Assembly: GCA_004557455.1 (NCBI GenBank)
Contig: SFDX01000002.1
Location: forward strand, 21,115-85,114
Origin: Akkermansia muciniphila
Lineage (GTDB): Bacteria; Verrucomicrobiota; Verrucomicrobiia; Verrucomicrobiales; Akkermansiaceae
Direction: 5' to 3'
DNA length: 64,000 bases
The translations under genes and the position numbers were made by a program. The notes beneath the pieces were generated by a model that was given only the letters and a program-made list of their open reading frames with translations, had not been told where the DNA came from and did not search any database. Each line of letters opens with the position of its first letter. Positions within the stretch are counted from its first letter, which is position 1. Shown one piece after another: positions 57,674-64,000 of the stretch.

Positions 57674-59434
57674 ATGGACGAATCCTTCCTGAGCTACTAC
57701 GAAAGCGAGCTGAGCCACCTGCGTAACGCCGGTAAGCAGTTCGCCGCAGAATATCCCAAGGTTGCCGCCCGCCTGCAACTGGGCGAGGATGAATGCGCGG
57801 ACCCCTTCGTGGAGCGGCTCTTGGAGGGTGTGGCTTTCCTGACGGCCCGCATTGCCCGCAAGATGGACGATGGGCTGGCGGATTTCAGCGAGCAGTTGTT
57901 GCAGCAGATGGCCCCCGCCATGGTGGCCCCGCTGGTCTCCCGCACGGTGTTGCAGATTACCCGCGCGGAGGCTCCTCAGGACTTGCTGCCCGCCGGTACG
58001 GATTTCCGCGTGCCCACCACCCTGCCCGGTACCCCGGACTGCCGTTTCAACACGCGCGAGGATCTCGTGCTCTCCCACCTCACCGCGCAGGATGCCTCTT
58101 ACCTGGAGAACAGCGTGCCTGCCTTGGCTGCGGAGCTGGGCTGCGATGCCCTCTGCGCCCTGCGCACGGACTACACCGCCGGCGCATCGTACCCCGGCGG
58201 CACGCTGCGCCTGTTCGTCGCCGCCCCGGATTCCGCAGCCTGCGAGCTGATGGAACTACTCTGCTGCCGATGCAGCGGCGTGGTGGCGGAGTCAGCGGGG
58301 CGCCGCACCCTGCTGCCGCCCCCGCAGGAGGACGTAGCCGTGCCGGAGGAAGGCGGCGGTCTGCCCCTGCCGGCGGAGTACTTCGCTCAGCAGGCACAGC
58401 TCACTTTCCTGAAGGTGGAGGGGCTGCCCGCCCTACAGGAGGGGGACACGCTTTCCCTCACCTTCCTACTGCGCCGTCAACCCGGCCACCGCCTGCAGCT
58501 GGCCTTGGGGAGGCCTTGCCTGCTGCCGGACTGCGTGCGCGCCATCAATGCCTTCCCGCAGCGTCTGGCGCGCTTCACGCCTTCTACCCGCGGGGTTGAC
58601 CTGCTGGTGCCGGAGGCTCCCCTGCGCGACCGCTACGAGGTACTGTGGCCCACGGAGGGTGCCGCCTACTCCGAGGAGAATGAGCGGCTCTTCGACATCT
58701 ACCCCTTCTACACGGCCCTGCACCGCGCCATGCCGGAGGGCGGTCTGCGGTTGAACTACATCGCCACCCACCGTGAGAAGCCCGTGGCGCGTCCCATCGG
58801 TCGCGTAAGCTCCTACCCCGGGGACGAGGTATTCGCCCGTTTCTCCGGGCCGCTTTTCAGCAGCATGCGGACGCAGATTGCCGCCGTGGCGCTGCGTGCG
58901 GTCTGCTCCAACCGGGATTTGCCCCTCTTCGTGCGCCGGGACAGCCCGCTGACCACCCCGCCGGCCGAGCTGCCCGCTGCGGCACGTTTCGCGGCATCCC
59001 CCACGCCGCCGCAGCCGCCGTTGATGCGGGAGACAACCCTGTGGCTGGGCTTGGCCCTACTGCGCCTCACCCCCGGGGCCCTGGCCTCGTACGGCGATGA
59101 GGTGCTGCCCGGGCTGCTGCGCAAGCTGCTGCACACCCTGCATGCCCCGGACAACGCCGCTGCGGCCGTGCAGCTCAAGGCCATCCGCGCCGTACAGGTC
59201 GGCGTGTGTACCCACACCATCCCCGTGCAGGGAGACCTCTGCACCCTGCGCGGCAGGCGTTTCACCATCACCCTCAACGAGGACGCTGCAGGCAGCTCCG
59301 CCCTCTTCCTCTTTGCTCGCTCCCTGGCTGCCTATCTCTTCAGCCTGCGGGAGATTAACACCACCATGGAGGTCTCCTTCCGCACGGCCTCCCGAGAGCT
59401 CTGGACATGGCAACAGCGACCAACAGACCCGTAA
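57674..59434 (+). CDS. tssF: type VI secretion baseplate subunit TssF
   Basis: A 586-residue baseplate protein. It opens with FLSYYESELSHLRNAGKQFAAEYPKVAARLQLGEDECADPFVERLLEGVAFLTARI, the characteristic TssF start, and contains FSEQLLQQMAPAMVAP and the later GVDLLVPEAPLRDRYEVLWPTEG segment. It forms the wedge with TssE and TssG. It overlaps tssG by 28 bases. Confidence 0.95.
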   Translation: MDESFLSYYESELSHLRNAGKQFAAEYPKVAARLQLGEDECADPFVERLLEGVAFLTARIARKMDDGLADFSEQLLQQMAPAMVAPLVSRTVLQITRAEAPQDLLPAGTDFRVPTTLPGTPDCRFNTREDLVLSHLTAQDASYLENSVPALAAELGCDALCALRTDYTAGASYPGGTLRLFVAAPDSAACELMELLCCRCSGVVAESAGRRTLLPPPQEDVAVPEEGGGLPLPAEYFAQQAQLTFLKVEGLPALQEGDTLSLTFLLRRQPGHRLQLALGRPCLLPDCVRAINAFPQRLARFTPSTRGVDLLVPEAPLRDRYEVLWPTEGAAYSEENERLFDIYPFYTALHRAMPEGGLRLNYIATHREKPVARPIGRVSSYPGDEVFARFSGPLFSSMRTQIAAVALRAVCSNRDLPLFVRRDSPLTTPPAELPAAARFAASPTPPQPPLMRETTLWLGLALLRLTPGALASYGDEVLPGLLRKLLHTLHAPDNAAAAVQLKAIRAVQVGVCTHTIPVQGDLCTLRGRRFTITLNEDAAGSSALFLFARSLAAYLFSLREINTTMEVSFRTASRELWTWQQRPTDP

Positions 59435-60405
59435 GGAACGAGGTGGAGCGCGGCCTGACTCGCCGGCCGGGGCAGTACTCTTTCTTTCATGCGGTGCGGC
59501 AGCTGGAGCTGCTGAACCCCAAGGGGCCGCGCGTGGGCGAGCTGAGCAACGGCACGGCCCCGCCCATCCTACACTTTGCGCAGGTGCCGCATCTCTATTC
59601 CCCGCCCTCGGAGATTTTCGACTACAGCACCGGGCCCATCGGCGGCAGCCCGACCATGCAGGTGTTTTTCTTCGGGCTGTTCGGGCCGAGCGGTGCTCTG
59701 CCGCTTTCCTTTACCGAGTATGTGCATACGCGCGGTCGCCGGTTCTATGACCTGACGATGCAGCGCTTTGCGGACATCTTTCACGACCGCCTGCTGGGCC
59801 TGTATTACCGCGCCGGCACCCGCGCGCAGCAGGTGGTGAGCTATGACCGTGAGCGGGATGCCCTCGGGGACCACCTGTCCGCCTTGGCGGGATTGCCCGA
59901 TGCCGGGCAGGATGCCCCTCTGCCGCCGCAGCTTCCCGCCGCCTACTTCCGCGAGCTGCTCACACCTCAGCACCCGGACTCCATCCGCCGCGTGCTGGGT
60001 CGCTTTTTCGGTTTCCCCGTGCGCCTGCAGCAGGCCGTCCCCTGCCGCCTGACTACGGAACCCGCCGCGCATTGTCTGCTGGGCAGAAGCGGCCCCGGCA
60101 CCCTGGGGCGGGATGTGCTGCTGGGTGAGTCCTGCCGCTCGATCTCCGAGAAGGTGGTCATCCACGCAGGCCCCATTCCCTATGCCACGCTGGAGGACTT
60201 TTTGCCCGGCGGCTGCGGCGAGCGGCGGCTGCGTGCCCTCTTGCAGGCCATGGAGCCGCACCCTCTCATCTGGGAGCTGCGCTTCCGCGTGATCACCGAG
60301 ACCATCCCGCCCCGTCGGCTGAACGGCACCCTGGCCTTGGGCCACAATGCCTGCCTGCCGAATAATGAACCTTATACCGTCTTTTCTTTCCTCATTCACT
60401 CCTAA
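59407..60405 (+). CDS. tssG: type VI secretion baseplate subunit TssG
   Basis: A 332-residue baseplate protein. Family features: RPGQYSFFHAVRQLELLNP, LPLSFTEYVHTRGR, FADIFHDRLLGLYYRAG and VRLQQAVPCRLTTE. It forms the wedge with TssE/F. The start ATG at 59407 lies within the tssF 3-prime end; clpV begins 22 bases after the stop. Confidence 0.94.
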   Translation: MATATNRPVRNEVERGLTRRPGQYSFFHAVRQLELLNPKGPRVGELSNGTAPPILHFAQVPHLYSPPSEIFDYSTGPIGGSPTMQVFFFGLFGPSGALPLSFTEYVHTRGRRFYDLTMQRFADIFHDRLLGLYYRAGTRAQQVVSYDRERDALGDHLSALAGLPDAGQDAPLPPQLPAAYFRELLTPQHPDSIRRVLGRFFGFPVRLQQAVPCRLTTEPAAHCLLGRSGPGTLGRDVLLGESCRSISEKVVIHAGPIPYATLEDFLPGGCGERRLRALLQAMEPHPLIWELRFRVITETIPPRRLNGTLALGHNACLPNNEPYTVFSFLIHS

Positions 60406-60426
60406 TCCCCTTCACCCCACCCATTT

Positions 60427-63084
60427 ATGGCAGAGTTCAAACGTTCCGACCTATTCGGCAAGCTCAACGGCGTGGCCTACAAGGCCTTGGAAAGCGCTAC
60501 CGTGTTCTGCAAGATGCGCACCAATCCCTATGTGGAGCTCGCGCACTGGATCAATCAAATCAACAGCACCGGCGACACGGATTTGCACCTCATCTGCAAG
60601 CATTTCGAGGTGGATGCTTCCCGCTTGTCCGGGGACTTGGTCAACGCGCTGGATGCCCTCCCCCGCGGGGCTTCGACCCTGCGCGATTTCTCCCCGCAGC
60701 TGGAGCTGGCCATTAAGGAGGCTTGGCTGCTGGCGTCCATCATGTTCAAGCGCAGTTCCATCCGCACGGGTGACCTGCTGCTGGCCTGCCTGCGCACGCG
60801 TGAGCTCGCGCACTGCCTTACGGATATTTCCCCGCAGTTCTCCAAGCTGAAGGCGGAGGAGCTGGCGGACCGTTTCTACACCATCACCAACGGCAGCCGC
60901 GAGGAGGCGGAGAACGCGGCGGACGGCTCCGGCTTGGCAACGGCCGATCCCGGTACCGAGAACGGGGCCATGGCTCCCGCTGCCATGGGTAAGCAACAGG
61001 CGCTGAAGCAGTATTGCACGGATCTGACCGCCGAGGCGGAGGCCGGGCGGCTGGATCCCGTGGTGGGTCGCGATGCGGAGGTGCGCAAGATGATCGACAT
61101 TCTGCTGCGCCGCCGCCAGAATAACCCCATCCTGACCGGTGAGGCGGGCGTGGGCAAGACCGCCGTGGTGGAGGGCTTCGCTGCCCGCATTGCGCGCGGG
61201 GATGTGCCGGATGCCCTCAAGGGGGTGCGGCTGCTGGCGCTGGATCTGCAGGGTCTGCAGGCGGGGGCTTCCATGAAGGGTGAGTTCGAGAATCGTCTCA
61301 AGCAGGTGATCGATGAGGTGCGGGCGTCGGATAAGCCCATCATCATGTTCATCGACGAGGCGCACAATCTCATCGGTGCCGGCGGCAGTGCCGGCCAGGG
61401 GGATGCCGCCAACCTGCTCAAGCCTGCGCTGGCCCGCGGTTCGTTTCGCTGCATTGCCGCGACCACTTGGAGCGAGTACAAGAAGTATTTTGAGAAGGAC
61501 CCCGCCCTCACCCGCCGTTTCCAGAACATCCTCATCGAGGAGCCGGATGACGATAAGGCACACCGCATGATGGTGGCCGTGGGGCGGGTGATGGCCAAGC
61601 ATCACAAGGTGCTCATTCTGGACGAGGCTCTGCGCGCGTCCGTCACGCTCTCCCGGCGCTACCTGCCCACCCGTCAACTGCCGGATAAGGCGGTCAGCCT
61701 GTTGGATACGGCGGCCTCGCGCGTTGCGTTCTCCCAGAGCAGCGAGCCGGCCGAGGTGGAGGACCTGCGCCGCTGCATGGAGAGTCTGAACGCGGACATC
61801 GAGATGCTGGAGAAGGAGTCTAAGGCGGGGCTGGAGCGCACGGATGCCCTCGCGGAGCTGCGCGCTCGCTTGGCGGAGACCGAGAAGAAGCATGCCGACC
61901 GCTTGGCGGATTGGGATAAGGAGAAGGCACTCGTGGAGTCCGTGGTGACGCTGCGCAATGAGCTGCAGGGGGAGGAGCTGACCGAGGAGTCCCGCGCTGC
62001 GAAGCTGGCCGAGCTGCAGGAGAAGGAGGCCGCGCTCGCTGCCTTGCAGGGGGAGTCGCCGCTCGTGCTGCCGCAGGTGGATGCGCAGGCGGTCGCGGCG
62101 ATCATCAGTGAGTGGACCGGCATTCCCACGGGGCGCATGGTCAGCAATGAGCTCTCTAACATCCTGCACTTGGCGGATACCCTGGCGGAGCGTGTAGTGG
62201 GACAGGATCACGGGCTCAAGCTCATCGCGGATCGAATTCTCAGCTCGCGCGCATCGCTGGCGGATCCAGAGAAGCCCATCGCGGTGCTGATGCTCGCCGG
62301 GCCCAGCGGTGTCGGTAAGACGGAGACGGCGATCTCGCTGGCGGAGTGTCTGTACGGCGGGGAGCAGAATCTGATCACTATTAACATGAGTGAGTTCCAG
62401 GAGGCGCACACGGTGTCGACCCTCAAGGGAGCGCCTCCCGGATACGTCGGTTACGGGGAGGGCGGCGTGCTGACCGAGGCCGTCCGCCGCAAGCCTTATT
62501 CGGTGGTGCTGCTGGATGAGGTGGAGAAGGCGCACAAGGATGTGCACGAGATCTTCTTCCAGGTGTTTGATAAAGGGCGCATGGAGGACGGCGAGGGCCG
62601 CTTGATTGACTTCCGCAATACGGTCATTCTGCTGACCACGAATGTGGGCACGGATGAGATGATGGCGCTCTGCGCGGATCCCGAGCTCATGCCCTCGCAG
62701 GAGCAGGTGGCGGAGGCCATGCACGGTGCCCTGCTCAAGGTTTTCCCGCCCGCGCTGCTGGGCCGTATTACCGTGATCCCCTACTTCCCGCTCAGTCGCG
62801 AGGTGATGGACAAGATCACCGGGCTCAAGCTCGGCAAGGTCGCCAAGCGTCTCGCCGCCGGCTACGGGGCCAAGCTCACCTGGGGCGAGGAGCTCAACGC
62901 TTTCATCATGGCCCGCGCCAAACGCGCCGATGCCGGTGCGCGCATCATCGATAACATCATCACGCAGAACATCCTCCCCCGCCTCAGCGCACTCATGCTC
63001 CAATCCGTTCTCGAGAAACGGCAGGTCGCTTCTGTCGCCCTCGGCGTGCAGGACGACGACGTGAGCATCTCCCTGCAATCATGA
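60427..63084 (+). CDS. clpV: type VI secretion ATPase ClpV/TssH
   Basis: An 885-residue AAA+ unfoldase that disassembles contracted TssB/C sheaths. Domains: Clp N domain (about 1-150), first AAA module with Walker A GEAGVGKTAV (about 238-247) and Walker B IIMFIDEAHN, a coiled-coil middle domain (about 440-535), second AAA module with Walker A GPSGVGKTET (about 623-632) and Walker B VVLLDEVEKAH, and a C-terminal D2-small domain. Length and order match ClpV. Its TGA stop overlaps the next start codon (ATGA). Confidence 0.96.
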   Translation: MAEFKRSDLFGKLNGVAYKALESATVFCKMRTNPYVELAHWINQINSTGDTDLHLICKHFEVDASRLSGDLVNALDALPRGASTLRDFSPQLELAIKEAWLLASIMFKRSSIRTGDLLLACLRTRELAHCLTDISPQFSKLKAEELADRFYTITNGSREEAENAADGSGLATADPGTENGAMAPAAMGKQQALKQYCTDLTAEAEAGRLDPVVGRDAEVRKMIDILLRRRQNNPILTGEAGVGKTAVVEGFAARIARGDVPDALKGVRLLALDLQGLQAGASMKGEFENRLKQVIDEVRASDKPIIMFIDEAHNLIGAGGSAGQGDAANLLKPALARGSFRCIAATTWSEYKKYFEKDPALTRRFQNILIEEPDDDKAHRMMVAVGRVMAKHHKVLILDEALRASVTLSRRYLPTRQLPDKAVSLLDTAASRVAFSQSSEPAEVEDLRRCMESLNADIEMLEKESKAGLERTDALAELRARLAETEKKHADRLADWDKEKALVESVVTLRNELQGEELTEESRAAKLAELQEKEAALAALQGESPLVLPQVDAQAVAAIISEWTGIPTGRMVSNELSNILHLADTLAERVVGQDHGLKLIADRILSSRASLADPEKPIAVLMLAGPSGVGKTETAISLAECLYGGEQNLITINMSEFQEAHTVSTLKGAPPGYVGYGEGGVLTEAVRRKPYSVVLLDEVEKAHKDVHEIFFQVFDKGRMEDGEGRLIDFRNTVILLTTNVGTDEMMALCADPELMPSQEQVAEAMHGALLKVFPPALLGRITVIPYFPLSREVMDKITGLKLGKVAKRLAAGYGAKLTWGEELNAFIMARAKRADAGARIIDNIITQNILPRLSALMLQSVLEKRQVASVALGVQDDDVSISLQS

Positions 63085-63890
63085 GACGTTTGCTCACATT
63101 GGCAACGCTCTTCGCCTCCCTGCTGCCCCTCTCCTCGGCAGCAGTGGAGGTGAGTACGCAGGGTGAGCTGAAGACGGCGTGGGAAGATACGTCAGCTTCT
63201 ACGATAACGATAGCTTCTCCCATCGAAATCAAGGGTTGCGGTGAAGCATGGAGCGCAGGTGCGTCGTCGATTACACTGACCGGTAAAACAGGCACCGAAC
63301 AGTTGCATCTGTCGAGCTCTGACATGGGACAACTAGCCTACGCCCAAATGCTTGCCTCAGATGTCACAATCGAGAAACTTTCTCTCAAAAATGACGATGC
63401 AGTCTATCTTCTGCAAGCCACATCCGTGACTCTGAACAATGTTACCATTGCCGCATCTTCAGCACAATCTGCCGTTGCTGCGGTTGATGTAACATTAAAC
63501 CTCAACCTCAGCGGCACGCTGACGCTGGATTTGAACTCCCCGTGCTATAAGCTGCTTTCCCGTAGTGATTCGCTCACATGCAACACTGATTTCTCCGGCA
63601 TCATCATCAACATCGGCAACGGCTTCAGGCTCGGCGATAACGGAGTCACCTACCTCATGGAATTCAGGGGCACAGCCCCCACATTAGATCAACTCAAATG
63701 CACTGTAAGCGGAGGATCGGGACAACGGGTTACAATACGCACTGAACAAGGCTCAGCCTACCTCTGTCTTGAAGTTCCGGAGCCGGGGAGTGCCACACTC
63801 ACCCTCATCGGCTTGATTGCCCTCCTTCATCGCCGCCGCCGCCGCCCCTGCGGCAGGGGAATTCACGGCGGAGCATATGTTCGAGGTTAA
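63081..63890 (+). CDS. PEP-CTERM protein coupled to clpV
   Basis: A 269-residue exported protein. Signal peptide MRRLLTLATLFASLLPLSSA; then a beta-solenoid-like body of about 210 residues (TITIASPIEIKGC, VTIEKLSLKND, VTLNNVTIAASSAQSAVAAVDVTLNLNLSGTLTLDLNS); then the PEP-CTERM signal VPEPGSATLTLIGLIALLHRRRRR with an unusual extra tail of about 14 residues. The ATG overlaps the clpV stop by 4 bases, so it is translated with the T6SS operon. Its GC content is clearly lower than that of clpV. A T6SS-related surface role is an inference from position. Confidence 0.8.
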   Translation: MRRLLTLATLFASLLPLSSAAVEVSTQGELKTAWEDTSASTITIASPIEIKGCGEAWSAGASSITLTGKTGTEQLHLSSSDMGQLAYAQMLASDVTIEKLSLKNDDAVYLLQATSVTLNNVTIAASSAQSAVAAVDVTLNLNLSGTLTLDLNSPCYKLLSRSDSLTCNTDFSGIIINIGNGFRLGDNGVTYLMEFRGTAPTLDQLKCTVSGGSGQRVTIRTEQGSAYLCLEVPEPGSATLTLIGLIALLHRRRRRPCGRGIHGGAYVRG

Positions 63891-63908
63891 AGAGGGAGTC
63901 CTTACCTG

Positions 63909-64000
63909 TTGGCGGAATTAATTTAGTGCATACTTAATTCTGCCAATGGGCTTGTCGTTAATGAAGTTTACGTATTGCAGAATGGTAAGTGCACTAATTT
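63909..64000. repeat. nested inverted repeats at the right edge
   Basis: Arms TTGGCGGAATTAA (63909-63921) and TTAATTCTGCCAA (63934-63946), one mismatch, form a hairpin 19 bases after the last gene. A second, outer inverted pair lies around AATTTAGTGCATACTTAATT (from 63920) and GCAGAATGGTAAGTGCACTA (63977-63996). The element may continue past the window; a terminator or the end of a small mobile element are both possible. Confidence 0.45.

Noticed and set aside
60451..63078. An 875-codon minus-strand frame opposite clpV
   Set aside because: Exact antisense of a canonical ClpV; no start context, no motif.

Overview
The window looks like chromosomal DNA of a GC-rich Gram-negative bacterium of the Verrucomicrobiota, most probably an Akkermansia-like lineage. 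This is inferred from five proteins with the PEP-CTERM sorting tail in the form common in that group (VPEP, a short hydrophobic stretch, then an arginine cluster), an outer-membrane tripartite pump, several lipoproteins, a large-form IspG and a divergent FtsZ. No rRNA, tRNA, CRISPR array or complete insertion sequence was seen. Nearly all genes to 45 kb lie on the minus strand.

Layout. 1-8.4 kb: two von Willebrand A proteins, a family 9 glycosyltransferase, two secreted thioredoxin-like proteins, queA-gltX, a PEGA lipoprotein, a TPR-like protein and panE. 8.6-16.4 kb: a small basic protein, a membrane protein, a two-gene AbiE-like nucleotidyltransferase pair, a 1122-residue PEP-CTERM surface protein and an ankyrin protein. 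16.6-23.1 kb: an RND efflux operon (marR, adaptor, pump, outer-membrane factor) with a perfect operator palindrome. 23.2-45.2 kb: housekeeping genes (ogt, ispG, yhaM-like, secG, panD, nth, rlmI-like, metG, tal, murA, ftsZ, ftsA, tyrA), interrupted by gene wreckage near 28.3-29.0 kb and an orphan tyrosine recombinase near 36-37 kb. 45.3-48.1 kb: three PEP-CTERM genes that share a promoter palindrome and a 3-prime hairpin element. 48.3-63.9 kb: a type VI secretion (T6SS) locus, with vgrG and a DUF6931-like gene on one strand and tssB-tssC-hcp-tagJ-tssE-tssF-tssG-clpV on the other, ending in a PEP-CTERM gene whose start overlaps the clpV stop.

How it works together. The T6SS genes encode sheath (TssB/C), tube (Hcp), spike (VgrG), baseplate parts (TssE/F/G), the disassembly ATPase (ClpV) and TagJ. 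The membrane complex (TssJ/L/M), TssK, TssA and a PAAR tip are not in the window. Hcp sits between a stem-loop and a factor-independent terminator, which fits separate high expression.

Three structures not explained by genes stand out. One is a mosaic palindromic repeat of about 270-440 bp present in three intergenic copies, one of which supplies the C-terminal codons of a T6SS gene. The second is a shared upstream palindrome and a shared downstream hairpin around the PEP-CTERM genes at 45-48 kb. The third is a recurring promoter layout (TTGCAA-like box, 17 bp, TATAAT-like box, then only 6-9 bases to the start codon), which predicts many leaderless or nearly leaderless mRNAs. All calls come from reading the sequence; no database search or folding program was run.
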